Assembly: GCF_008386565.1 (NCBI RefSeq) | Contig: NZ_VUKA01000003.1 | Location: forward strand, 62,001-126,000 | Reading direction: 5' to 3' | Source of the DNA: Teichococcus oryzae | GTDB taxonomy: Bacteria > Pseudomonadota > Alphaproteobacteria > Acetobacterales > Acetobacteraceae | DNA length: 64,000 nt | Shown: positions 36,612-47,661 of the stretch, piece by piece | Layout of the letters: each line of letters begins with the position of its first letter | Numbering within the stretch: the stretch's first letter is position 1 | Made by a program: the position numbers and the translations under genes | The notes under the pieces: generated by a model | What the model saw: the letters and a program-made list of their open reading frames with translations, nothing else | Database searches by the model: none | What the model was told of the DNA's origin: nothing

Positions 36612-39133
36612 GCCAGACCGACAGCCAGACCCGCCGCGAGGCCCAGGAAGAGCGGCTCAACAAGGTCTGGGACAGCGACAAGGGATGGCGCTACTGGTCG
36701 GCCGTGAACAACACGGAGGTGGGCGTGTGGTACACGGTCACCTCCTTCGCCTTCTTCCTGTTCGCCGGCGCGCTGGCGCTGATGGTGCGCGCGCAGCTTG
36801 CCGTGCCGGACAACGATCTGCTTTCCCCCAGCCTCTACAACCAGGCCTTCACGCTGCATGGCACGGCGATGATGTTCCTGTTCGCCGTGCCGATCTTTGA
36901 GGCGGTGGCGATCCTGCTGCTGCCCACCATGCTCGGCGCGCGCGACCTGCCTTTTCCGCGCCTTTCGGCCTTCGGCTACTGGTGCTTCCTGATCGGCGGC
37001 GTGTTCGTTTGCGGCTCCATCTTCTTCAACGCGGCGCCGGATGGCGGCTGGTTCATGTACCCGCCGCTCACCACCGATCCGAAGCTGACCGGCATCGGCG
37101 CCGACATCTGGCTGCTTGGCCTGTCCTTTATCGAGGTGGCGTCGATCGCCGCGGCGGTGGAGCTTATCGTCGGCGTGCTGAAATGCCGCCCACCGGGCAT
37201 GCGCATCAACACCATCCCGCTCTACTGCTGGTACGTGCTGATCGTGGGCGGGATGATCCTGTTCGCCTTTCCGCCGCTCATCGCCGGTGACATCCTGTTC
37301 GAGCTGGAGCGGCTCGCGGATTGGCCATTCTTTGATCCGGCGCGCGGCGGCGACCCGCTGCTGTGGCAGCACCTGTTCTGGATCTTCGGCCATCCGGAGG
37401 TCTACATCATCTTCCTGCCCTCCATCGCGCTGATGGCGATGATCGTGCCGACCTTCGCGCGGCGGCCCATCATCGGCTATTCCTGGATCGTGCTGGCGGC
37501 GGTGGGAACCGGCTTCCTGAGCTTCGGGCTCTGGGTCCACCACATGTTTACCACCGGCCTGCCGGCGATCTCGCTCGGCTTCTTCTCCGCCGCGTCGGAG
37601 GCGGTGGCGATCCCCACCGGGGTGCAGATCTTCGTGTTCCTGGCCACCATGCTGGCCGGCCGGGTCACCTTTTCCGTGCCGATGCTGTTCGCGTCCGGCT
37701 CGCTCGCCATCTTCGTGATCGGCGGGCTGACCGGCGTGATGGTGGCGATCGCGCCTTTCGACTGGCAGGCGCATGACACGCATTTCGTGGTGGCCCACCT
37801 GCATTACGTGCTGATCGGCGGCATGCTGATGCCGCTTTTCGCCGGCGCATATTACTACATGCCGCTGGTGACGGCGAAGCCGCTTTCCGCGCGGCTCGGG
37901 CGCTGGGTCTTCTGGCTGATGTTCACCGGCTTCAACATCGGCTTCCTGCCCATGCATTTCACCGGGCTGCGGGGCATGCCGCGCCGGGTCTTCACCTATC
38001 CGGGCGGCATCGGCCTGGACTGGCTGAACCTGGTCTCCACGGTTGGTGCGTTCATCTTCGCCGCGGGCGTGCTGCTGTTCACCTGGGACTGCCTGTTCGG
38101 CGTGCGCCGCCGCAAGACCTGCGAAACCAATCCCTGGAACGCCGGCACCATGGAATGGATCTCACCCCTGCCGGCGCAGAATTACGGCATCCGCTCCGTG
38201 CCAGAGGTCGCCTCCCGCTATCCCCTCTGGGACCAGCCCGATCTGGCGCGCGAAGTGGCGGAAGGCCGCTGGTACCTCCCCGATGCGGAGGAAGGAAAGC
38301 GCGAGACCCTGGTGACATCGGTGCTCGATTCCCGTCCGCTGCAATGCCTGCGGGTGCCGGGCAACAGCTTCATGCCGATGATCTGCGCGATCCTGATCGG
38401 CGCCAGCTTCATCGGCACGGCCTTCCATCTTTACTGGACGTCGCTGGTTCTGGGCCTGCTTGGCGTGTTCGCCATCATGGTGTGGCTGTGGCGCGGCACG
38501 GCGGTCATTCCGGAAGCCGAAGCCAAGGATATCGGCCGCGGCGTCGTGCTGCCGCTTTACGTGTCGGGCACGAAATCCGTCGGCTGGTGGGCCATGTTCA
38601 TCACCATGTTCGGCGACATGACGGCCTTTGTCAGCCTGGTCTTCAGCTATTTCTACTACTGGACGATCCACGAGCAGTTTCCCCCACTCGGCATGGACGG
38701 CCTGCCGCGCGGCCCCGGCCTGCTCTGGCCGGCGCTCGCGCTTCTGCTGGTGGCCGCGGCCTGGGGCGCCATGCTGCTGGCGCGGGCGCGCAACGCCGCC
38801 GGCAGCGCCGCCGGCCTGCGGCTTTCGCTGGCGGCCTCGGTGCTGCTGGCGCTGGGCAGCGGCGCCTGCATGCTTTGGGCGCCGTGGCAGGCCGGGCTGC
38901 AACCCACCGACCATGCCTATGACGGCATCGTCTGGGTGCTGCTGATCTGGACCGCGCTGCACCTGGCGCTGGGCGTGCTGATGCAGTTCTACTGCCTGGC
39001 GCGTTCCTTCGCCGGCAAGCTGACCACGCGCTGGGACATCGACATCCACAATGTGGTGCTGTTCTGGCATTTCGCGGCGCTGACCGGGCTGACGACCATC
39101 GCCGTCGTCACCCTGGTTCCGCTGCTGGCCTGA
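36608..39133 (+). CDS. coxA: Cytochrome c oxidase fused subunit I-III
   Basis: 841 residues: an N-terminal heme-copper subunit I (about 1-560) joined to a subunit III domain (about 600-840). Subunit I has GHPEVYIIFLPS with the Cu-B His, Glu and cross-linked Tyr, WVHHMFTTG with the His pair, and VVAHLHYVLIGG with heme ligands. The D-channel Asp is seen in GARDLPFPR. Subunit III is seen in GDMTAFVSLVFSYFYYW and HNVVLFWHFAALTG. Start and end overlap or abut the neighbours, so the operon is coupled. Fused I-III polypeptides are known in several caa3 oxidases. Confidence 0.93.
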   Translation: MSQTDSQTRREAQEERLNKVWDSDKGWRYWSAVNNTEVGVWYTVTSFAFFLFAGALALMVRAQLAVPDNDLLSPSLYNQAFTLHGTAMMFLFAVPIFEAVAILLLPTMLGARDLPFPRLSAFGYWCFLIGGVFVCGSIFFNAAPDGGWFMYPPLTTDPKLTGIGADIWLLGLSFIEVASIAAAVELIVGVLKCRPPGMRINTIPLYCWYVLIVGGMILFAFPPLIAGDILFELERLADWPFFDPARGGDPLLWQHLFWIFGHPEVYIIFLPSIALMAMIVPTFARRPIIGYSWIVLAAVGTGFLSFGLWVHHMFTTGLPAISLGFFSAASEAVAIPTGVQIFVFLATMLAGRVTFSVPMLFASGSLAIFVIGGLTGVMVAIAPFDWQAHDTHFVVAHLHYVLIGGMLMPLFAGAYYYMPLVTAKPLSARLGRWVFWLMFTGFNIGFLPMHFTGLRGMPRRVFTYPGGIGLDWLNLVSTVGAFIFAAGVLLFTWDCLFGVRRRKTCETNPWNAGTMEWISPLPAQNYGIRSVPEVASRYPLWDQPDLAREVAEGRWYLPDAEEGKRETLVTSVLDSRPLQCLRVPGNSFMPMICAILIGASFIGTAFHLYWTSLVLGLLGVFAIMVWLWRGTAVIPEAEAKDIGRGVVLPLYVSGTKSVGWWAMFITMFGDMTAFVSLVFSYFYYWTIHEQFPPLGMDGLPRGPGLLWPALALLLVAAAWGAMLLARARNAAGSAAGLRLSLAASVLLALGSGACMLWAPWQAGLQPTDHAYDGIVWVLLIWTALHLALGVLMQFYCLARSFAGKLTTRWDIDIHNVVLFWHFAALTGLTTIAVVTLVPLLA

Positions 39134-39142
39134 GGGAACGCC

Positions 39143-39550
39143 ATGGTCCTCCGCCTGCGCAAGCGCGCCGATCTCTGGACCCTGATGATGCCGCCCACCA
39201 TCTGGGCGCTGCATTTCCTGTTCTGCTACCTCGTGGCCGCCGTGACCTGCGCCAAGCGGGGCGGCGTGATCCTGACCAAGCCCAATCCCGGCGTCAGCTT
39301 CGCCACGCTGGAAGGATTGCAGATCTGGGTGACGGGCGGCACGGCCGTCGCCCTGCTGCTGATCGCGATCTCCGCCCGGCAGGCCTGGCGCCACTGGGGC
39401 TTCGGTTTGGAAGATCCGCCGCATGACGCCGCGACGCCGGAGGACCGGCAGCGCTTCCTGGGCTATGCCACGCTGCTGCTGTCCGCCCTGTCCTTTGTCA
39501 GCGTCATCTTCATCGCCTTGCCGGCCTATCTGATCCTGGATTGCCGCTGA
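39143..39550 (+). CDS. Small membrane protein of the cytochrome oxidase operon
   Basis: 135 residues with three hydrophobic segments (about 15-36, 58-76 and 108-130). Charged loop with PPHDAATPEDRQR. Genes like this sit between fused subunit I-III and CtaG genes in related oxidase operons. A subunit or assembly role is inference. Start ATG has GAGGGA upstream; its stop overlaps the next start by one base. Confidence 0.78.
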   Translation: MVLRLRKRADLWTLMMPPTIWALHFLFCYLVAAVTCAKRGGVILTKPNPGVSFATLEGLQIWVTGGTAVALLLIAISARQAWRHWGFGLEDPPHDAATPEDRQRFLGYATLLLSALSFVSVIFIALPAYLILDCR

Positions 39551-40152
39551 TGCGCGGCATGATGCTCGGCGGGGGCGTGCTGGTGCTGGCGCTGGCCTGG
39601 GGCGGGCCTGTGAACATGCTGTTCGGCCATGGCTTCACCGCCGGCATGACTACTCATATGGCGGTGGTGGCGGTGGCGGCGCCGCTCCTGGCGGTGGCGA
39701 TCCTCGGCACGGCGGCCGATCCGCTGCGGCGCCTGATCTGGATCGGCCCACTTGGCGCCTCGTTGCTGGAATTCGTGGCGGTCTGGGGATGGCACCTGCC
39801 GGTGCCGCACAACCTCGCTAGGCACCATGCCGGCTTCGCGGTGCTGGAGCAGTTCAGCTTCCTGGTCGCCGGGCTGCTGCTCTGGCTCGCCTGCCTGCAG
39901 CCGGGGCGGCAGGCCGCCGGCATCATCGGGCTGCTGCTGACCTCCATGCACATGACGCTGCTGGGCGTGCTGCTGACCCTGGCGCCCCGCCCGCTCTACG
40001 ACCATGGCCATGGCCATGGCCTGTGGCTGTCCGCGCAGGATGATCAGGCGCTCGGCGGCGTGGTGATGCTGCTGGTGGGCGGCACCGCCTATCTGGCGGG
40101 CGGCGTGGCGCTCGCCGCCCGCCTCATGAACCGGCAGGGAGATGCCGCATGA
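39550..40152 (+). CDS. ctaG: Cytochrome c oxidase assembly protein, caa3-type CtaG family
   Basis: 200 residues, mostly membrane (about six segments), with conserved histidines in FGHGFTAGMTTHM and MHMTLLGVLL and a DHGHGHG loop that could bind copper. The caa3-CtaG family is required for maturation of caa3 oxidase, probably in copper insertion. It is not related to the Cox11-type CtaG. ATG 39550 overlaps the previous stop by one base; an upstream TTG frame is unnecessary. Overlaps the cytochrome c gene by four bases. Confidence 0.85.
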   Translation: MRGMMLGGGVLVLALAWGGPVNMLFGHGFTAGMTTHMAVVAVAAPLLAVAILGTAADPLRRLIWIGPLGASLLEFVAVWGWHLPVPHNLARHHAGFAVLEQFSFLVAGLLLWLACLQPGRQAAGIIGLLLTSMHMTLLGVLLTLAPRPLYDHGHGHGLWLSAQDDQALGGVVMLLVGGTAYLAGGVALAARLMNRQGDAA

Positions 40153-41258
40153 CCATCCGCCTGACCTGGCGCCGCATCGGGATCGCGGTGGCGGCCCTGA
40201 TCCTGGGCGGCCTGCTGTTTGCCTGGTCGGGGTTGTTCTACATCGGCGCGACAGGAGGCCATTGGGGCGTCACCAACTGGTTCCTGCACTGGGTGATGCA
40301 GAACTCGGTCCGCACCTATGCTTTGCAGGTGGAAGCGCCGCCGGACCTTGGCGATCCGGCGCTGCTGGCGCGGGGCGCGGGGCATTACGCCACGGGCTGC
40401 GCCCCCTGCCATGGCGCCCCGGGCGAGAAGCAGAACCCCGTGGTGGCGCACAGCCTGCCGGCGCCGCCGGATTTCTCCGAGCGGCTGGATGACTGGAGCC
40501 CGCAGCAATTCTTCCAGATCGTGCAGCATGGCGTGCGCTATTCCGGCATGCCCGCCTGGCCGAAGCCGGAGCGGCGGGACGAGGTGTGGAGCCTTGTCGC
40601 GCTTCTGGAGGCGCTGCCTTCCCTTTCGCCCGGGGAATACCGCCGGCTGGCCCATGGCGAGGAAGCCGCCCGTTCGGCGCCGGGCGGCAGCGCCGCCCTG
40701 GGCGGGCTGTCCGATCCGGCGGGGCCGGTGCTGGCGGATTGCGCGCGCTGCCACAACCGCGACGGGCTGGGGCGCGACGGGGACGCTTTTCCCATCATCG
40801 CCGGGCAATCCGAGGCCTATCTGCTCGACACGCTCCGTGCCTTCGCCGATGGCCGGCGGCACAGCGGCATCATGCAGCCCCCCGCGGCGCGGGCGGGCGA
40901 CGAGGCCTTGCGCGCCGTGGCGGCGCATTACGCCGCGCAGCCGCGGGCCCCGGCCCCCGCCCCGGCCGATCCGGAGCTGCTGGCACAGGGCGAGCGCATC
41001 GCGCGCGAGGGCATACCGGCCCAGCAGGTTCCAGCCTGCCTGTCCTGCCACGGTGACGACGCGCTGCGCCGCAACCCGTCCTGGCCGCGCCTCGATGGCC
41101 AGCATGCCGGCTATCTGCGGCGCCAGCTCGAAGCTTGGCAGGCCGGGGCGCGGGGCGGCGGGTCGCGCCACATCCTGATGCAGACCGTGGCCGACCGGCT
41201 GACGCCCGATCAGGTCGGGGCGGTGTCGGCCTGGTTCGCCGCCCGGGGCGTTCGCTGA
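40149..41258 (+). CDS. Membrane-anchored triheme c-type cytochrome
   Basis: 369 residues. One N-terminal membrane anchor (about 10-27), then three heme-attachment motifs: CAPCH (84-88), CARCH (198-202) and CLSCH (297-301). The first domain resembles short cytochrome c subunits; the second and third resemble a diheme class I cytochrome. It overlaps ctaG by four bases and ends the oxidase operon, so it most likely feeds electrons to CuA or heme c of subunit II from the periplasmic side of the membrane. An alternative is an alcohol-dehydrogenase-type triheme subunit, but no dehydrogenase is encoded here. Confidence 0.88.
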   Translation: MTIRLTWRRIGIAVAALILGGLLFAWSGLFYIGATGGHWGVTNWFLHWVMQNSVRTYALQVEAPPDLGDPALLARGAGHYATGCAPCHGAPGEKQNPVVAHSLPAPPDFSERLDDWSPQQFFQIVQHGVRYSGMPAWPKPERRDEVWSLVALLEALPSLSPGEYRRLAHGEEAARSAPGGSAALGGLSDPAGPVLADCARCHNRDGLGRDGDAFPIIAGQSEAYLLDTLRAFADGRRHSGIMQPPAARAGDEALRAVAAHYAAQPRAPAPAPADPELLAQGERIAREGIPAQQVPACLSCHGDDALRRNPSWPRLDGQHAGYLRRQLEAWQAGARGGGSRHILMQTVADRLTPDQVGAVSAWFAARGVR

Positions 41259-41351
41259 CGCCACCCGGACGGACCTTTCCGGGCCTGAAAGGCGGCCGGA
41301 CCGGCGCCGCCTGTTGGAACGGGAAGCCAGCTCGGGTGTTCATCACCGGAC

Positions 41352-42227
41352 ATGCGCGCGATCCTGATCCTGAATCCCAAATCCGGCGATGCCGACCACA
41401 CTCCCGAACATGTGGCGGACGCATTGCGCCAGGGCGGCTTCATCGTGGAGCCCCACCTGACCGTGCCCGAGAACTGGTCCGATGCCCTGCGCGAGCCGAC
41501 CGAGCTTGTGGTGGTCGCGGGTGGCGACGGCACCGTGGCGCAGGTGGCGCTGACGCTGCCGCCTGACGCGCCGCCCCTCGCCGTGCTGCCATTCGGCACC
41601 GCCAACAACCTGGCCGGCGCGGTCGGGGGCTGGGCCGATGCCGCCGCCCTGGCCGAAGGCTGGCGCGAAGGCTCGCATCGCGGGCTGGACCTGGCCGACG
41701 CCGATGGACCATGGGGAAAACAGCGGATCGTCGAGGCGGCGGGCTTCGGCGCCTTCGCCCATGGGGTGCGCCGCGCCGACCGCATCGGGATCAAGGGCGT
41801 GGATAAAGGCCGCGCCGCCTTCCGCGAAAGCCTCGCAAGCGCGCCGGTGCTGCGCCTTTCCCTGCAGGTGGATGGCGCCGCCACGGAGGTGGAAACCCTG
41901 TTGCTGGAAGTCAGCACCATGCCCGGCTTCGGACCGCAATTGCGGCTGGCGCCCTGCATCGCGCCCGGCGATGGCCGGCTGGCCGTGGTGACGCTGGCCC
42001 CGGCCTGCCGCGCCGCCATGCTGGACTGGCTGGAACAGCCGGAATCCGGCCCGCCCCCTTGCGATTGCCGCCCGGCGCAGCATGTGGCGTTCAACTGGCC
42101 CGGCGGCCCCATCCGGCTGGATGACGAACCCTTGTCACCCGATCTCGGCGGCCCCGTCCGCATCGGCGCCAATGGCGCCAGGGTGCGGGTTCTGTCCCCC
42201 CCGCATTCCAGGAGGTGGAACGCATGA
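41352..42227 (+). CDS. Diacylglycerol kinase-family lipid kinase
   Basis: 291 residues. N-terminal RAILILNPKSGDADHT and the nucleotide motif VVVAGGDGTVAQVA (with GGDGT) followed by LPFGTANNLAGAVG are the catalytic-domain signatures of the DgkB/YegS group. It would phosphorylate a lipid alcohol such as diacylglycerol with ATP. It is the first gene of four in a row joined by ATGA overlaps. No membrane segment is seen, as is usual for soluble members. Substrate not assignable. Confidence 0.88.
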   Translation: MRAILILNPKSGDADHTPEHVADALRQGGFIVEPHLTVPENWSDALREPTELVVVAGGDGTVAQVALTLPPDAPPLAVLPFGTANNLAGAVGGWADAAALAEGWREGSHRGLDLADADGPWGKQRIVEAAGFGAFAHGVRRADRIGIKGVDKGRAAFRESLASAPVLRLSLQVDGAATEVETLLLEVSTMPGFGPQLRLAPCIAPGDGRLAVVTLAPACRAAMLDWLEQPESGPPPCDCRPAQHVAFNWPGGPIRLDDEPLSPDLGGPVRIGANGARVRVLSPPHSRRWNA

Positions 42228-43033
42228 CCGAGGATCTTTCCGCCATCGCCGCCATGGCCCGCGAACTGGCCGATCTGGCCGGGCGGGAAATGGCCGAAGG
42301 CCTGCGGCGCAACCCCGCCGTCAGCTACAAGCCGGGCGCCGGCGGCGGCGAAAGCCTGCGCGACCCCGTCTCGGAGGTGGACCAGGCGGTGGAGGTGATG
42401 ATCCGCGAGCGGCTGTCCGGCGCCTTCCCGGACCATGACGTTCTGGGCGAGGAACTGGCCGGGCGCCCGGCACGCGGCAGCCGCTATCTTTGGGCGGTCG
42501 ATCCGGTGGACGGCACCGCCAACTACATCAATGGCTTTCCGTTGTTCTCCGGGTCGGTGGGCCTGTTGCGGGACGGCGTGCCGGTCGCGGGGGCGGTATG
42601 GTGCGCCTCCAGCCACGCCCTGAGGGCCGGCGTGTACCACGCGGCGGAAGGCGGCGGCCTGTTCTTCGATGGGGAGCCGGTGCGGCCGGTCTTCAACCCC
42701 GATGTGCGGCGCCGCATCGGCGGCTTCGTCGATGCCTCCCCCCGCTCCCCGGAAGGCTGGGAAGCGCGGCGCACCGGCTCGGCCGCCATCGAATGCGCCT
42801 TCATCGCCGCCGGCCTCATGGAGGTGGCGCGGTTCGAGCGGCCGAATGTCTGGGATGTCGCGGGCGGCTTCGCCCTGGTGCGGGCGACCGGCGGCATCAT
42901 CCGCATCCTGGGCGAGAAGGGCTGGCAGGATTTCACCCGCTTCGATGCCGAGGGCGATCCGGGCGAATGGCGCCACCCCGTCATCCTCGGGCGGGCGGAG
43001 GCGGTGGAGCGGCTCTGCTCGCTGGACGCATGA
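42224..43033 (+). CDS. Inositol monophosphatase-family protein
   Basis: 269 residues. Motifs for the two-metal site: EELAGRP (Glu) and WAVDPVDGTANYINGFP (DPxDGT), and near the C-terminus WDVAGGFALVRATGG. The fold hydrolyses sugar or inositol phosphates, or 3'-phosphoadenosine phosphates (CysQ type). GGAGG is 8 bases before the ATG, and the first four bases overlap the preceding gene. Substrate within the family cannot be told here. Confidence 0.9.
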   Translation: MTEDLSAIAAMARELADLAGREMAEGLRRNPAVSYKPGAGGGESLRDPVSEVDQAVEVMIRERLSGAFPDHDVLGEELAGRPARGSRYLWAVDPVDGTANYINGFPLFSGSVGLLRDGVPVAGAVWCASSHALRAGVYHAAEGGGLFFDGEPVRPVFNPDVRRRIGGFVDASPRSPEGWEARRTGSAAIECAFIAAGLMEVARFERPNVWDVAGGFALVRATGGIIRILGEKGWQDFTRFDAEGDPGEWRHPVILGRAEAVERLCSLDA

Positions 43034-44097
43034 GCGATCCGGACCAGGGCTGGATCGACCGATGCCGGGACAGCTTCCGTGCGGCGCTGGGCGGCTTCGA
43101 TGCCGCGCGCCCGCTGCTGATCCTGGGCCACCACGACGCCGACGGGCTGTCCGCCACCGCCCTTCTGGCGCGGGCGCTGCGATCCGCCGGGCGCGCCGTG
43201 GAATGCCGCATCCTCGGGCGGGGCGAGAATCCCTGGTCCCCCGACATGGCGGCGGAGTTGGCGGGCCGCGAGATGGGCGGGCTGATCCTGGCCGATCTCG
43301 GCACCCGCGCCGGCCTGCCGCACCCCGGGACGCCGACCATCGTGCTGGATCACCATGTCCCCACTGGCCGGCCCGAAGGCGCCCTGCTCCTCAGCGGCCA
43401 CGGGCTGGAGCCGGTGCCGACCACCTCGCTGCTCGCCTGGTGGTGCGCCGGGGCCGTGGCCGATGCGGAGGACCTGCTCTGGCTGGCGGCCATCGGGCTG
43501 ATCGGGGACATGGCGGAGAAATCCGGCTTCGCCGAGCTGGACGCCGCGCGGCGGCGCTGGGGCATCACCGCGCTGCGCAACGCCACCGCCCTGGTCAACG
43601 CCCCGCGCCGCGCCAGCGCGGGTGACGCCACCCCCGCCCTGGCGCTGCTGATGAAGGCCGATGGCCCCAAGGACGTCCTGTCCGGCGCGCATCCGGAAAC
43701 GGCGCTGCTGCTGGCGGCGCGCGAGGAGGTGCAGCAGGCCCTGGCCGAAGGCCGCCGCGCCGCCCCGCGCATCCAGGGCGAAGTGGCGCTGATCGCGCTG
43801 CACTCGCCCTGCCAGATCCATCCCCTGGTGGCGCAGCAATGGAGAAGCCGGTTGAAGGACAAGATCGTGATCGCAGCCAACACCGGCTACCGCCCCGGCT
43901 GGGTGCATTTCGCCGCGCGCTCGGACCGGAACCATGACCTGATCGCGTTCTTCCGCGACCACCGTCCGGAGGGCGCCGATCCGGAGCAATACGGCAACGG
44001 CCACGCCGCGGCCTCAGGCGGCGCGCTCCGGCCGGAGGCCTGGAACCGCTTCCTGTCCGGACTCGGCTTCGGCCGTGAGGCGCGGGGGATGGCATGA
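43030..44097 (+). CDS. DHH/DHHA1-family phosphoesterase, RecJ-like
   Basis: 355 residues. The four metal-binding motifs are visible: HHDADG at 34-39, Asp89 in LILADLG, DHH at 107-109 and Asp160 in IGLIGDMAE; the C-terminal DHHA1 block GNGHAAASGG is at 322-331. This is the RecJ/Cdc45/nanoRNase superfamily; the arrangement suggests a single-strand exonuclease or oligonucleotide phosphodiesterase, but RecJ's longer OB region is missing. It overlaps the phosphatase upstream and uvsE downstream by ATGA, so it is made together with the UV endonuclease, which argues for a repair or nucleic-acid turnover job. Confidence 0.85.
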   Translation: MSDPDQGWIDRCRDSFRAALGGFDAARPLLILGHHDADGLSATALLARALRSAGRAVECRILGRGENPWSPDMAAELAGREMGGLILADLGTRAGLPHPGTPTIVLDHHVPTGRPEGALLLSGHGLEPVPTTSLLAWWCAGAVADAEDLLWLAAIGLIGDMAEKSGFAELDAARRRWGITALRNATALVNAPRRASAGDATPALALLMKADGPKDVLSGAHPETALLLAAREEVQQALAEGRRAAPRIQGEVALIALHSPCQIHPLVAQQWRSRLKDKIVIAANTGYRPGWVHFAARSDRNHDLIAFFRDHRPEGADPEQYGNGHAAASGGALRPEAWNRFLSGLGFGREARGMA

Positions 44098-45137
44098 CCG
44101 CCATGCCGCTGCGCCTCGGCTTTCCCGTGAAGCTGATGGGCGACCCCACGATCAAGAGCAACGACACGCGGCGCTGGCAGCAGAACCCGCACCTCAAGGT
44201 GTCGCTGGAATACATGGACCGGGCGCTGGACTATCTCGACCGGCACGACATCCGCATGTATCGCATGTCCTCCGACCTGGCGCCCTACGCCACCCATCCG
44301 GACATGCCGCAATTCCATTCCATGGTGCGCGACAGCGATGCGGAACTGCGGGCCTTCGGCGCCAAGGCGCGGCGGCTCGGCATCCGGCTTTCCTTCCATC
44401 CCTCGCAATTCGTGGTGCTGAACAGCCCCGACCCAGTGCTGGTGGAGAAAAGCATCTGGGACCTGTCCTCCCAGGCGGAGATGCTGGACCGCATGGAGCT
44501 GGGCCCCGAGGCGGTGATGGTGATCCATGTCGGCGGCACCTATGGCGACCGCCCTTCCGCCAATGCCCGCTGGGTGGAAACCTGGCACAACAAGCTGCCC
44601 GAGCATGTGAAGCGCCGCCTGGTGCTGGAGCATGACGACCTCCGCTTCTCGGTGTCCGACATCCTGTGGATCCACGAGCACACCGGGGTGCGGCTGATCT
44701 TCGACCACCAGCATTTCTGGTGCCTGAACCCCGACCGGCTCGACATGCGGCAGGCGCTGGAAAAGGTGCTGCGGAGCTGGCCGGAAGGGCAGCGGCCCAA
44801 GGTGCATTTCTCCTCCCCCCGCACCGAGATGCGGGAACTGAAGCGCAAGGAAAAGGGCACGCGGAAGCTGAAAACGGTGCTGGTCGCACCGGTCAACACG
44901 GGCCACGCCGATTTCTGCAACCCGTTCGAGTTCATCACCTTCATGCGCATCGCCGAGGGGCTGGAATTCGACGTGATGCTGGAAGCCAAGGTCAAGGACC
45001 TGGCGCTGATCCGCCTGCGCCCCGACCTGCTGCGCTACGCGCCCGACGTGGCGCGCCGCTTCGGGCTGGAGCCTTCCGCGGCGCCTTCCCTGGAAGCGGA
45101 GGAGGATGCGCTGCTGGAGGAGGAAGCCGAGGCCTGA
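44094..45137 (+). CDS. uvsE: UV-damage endonuclease UvsE (UVDE family)
   Basis: 347 residues. UVDE cuts DNA immediately 5' to UV photoproducts, in a pathway separate from UvrABC. Core motifs: IRMYRMSSDLAPYATHP with the metal-site region, RLSFHPSQFVVLNS (His), VIHVGGTYG (His), LEHDD (Glu) and FDHQHFWCL (Asp, His), giving the metal cluster. The N-terminus (LGFPVKLMGDPTIKSNDTRRW) differs from the Gram-positive type but is common in alphaproteobacteria. An acidic tail (EEDALLEEEAE) ends it. Coupled to a RecJ-like gene by four bases, a plausible downstream exonuclease. Confidence 0.87.
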   Translation: MTAMPLRLGFPVKLMGDPTIKSNDTRRWQQNPHLKVSLEYMDRALDYLDRHDIRMYRMSSDLAPYATHPDMPQFHSMVRDSDAELRAFGAKARRLGIRLSFHPSQFVVLNSPDPVLVEKSIWDLSSQAEMLDRMELGPEAVMVIHVGGTYGDRPSANARWVETWHNKLPEHVKRRLVLEHDDLRFSVSDILWIHEHTGVRLIFDHQHFWCLNPDRLDMRQALEKVLRSWPEGQRPKVHFSSPRTEMRELKRKEKGTRKLKTVLVAPVNTGHADFCNPFEFITFMRIAEGLEFDVMLEAKVKDLALIRLRPDLLRYAPDVARRFGLEPSAAPSLEAEEDALLEEEAEA

Positions 45138-45140
45138 GGC

Positions 45141-45162
45141 GGTGGGCGGAACGGCGCCCGCC
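45141..45162. terminator. Hairpin between convergent uvsE and glgP
   Basis: GGTGGGCG (45141-45148) pairs with CGCCCGCC (45155-45162), with one G-T wobble and a 6-base loop, between two converging stops. No T-run. Confidence 0.35.
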
Positions 45163-45170
45163 CCCTCCCC

Positions 45171-47609
<2,439 letters not shown>

Positions 47610-47661
47610 GCGCCGGCTCCTTGCAGTTCCGTATGGCGCGCTGGGCCGTGGCTTGGCCATG

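Noticed and set aside
35282-41258. Possibility that the triheme cytochrome and neighbours form an alcohol dehydrogenase complex
   Set aside because: No dehydrogenase subunit is encoded; the gene overlaps ctaG and follows cytochrome oxidase genes, so an oxidase role is more likely.
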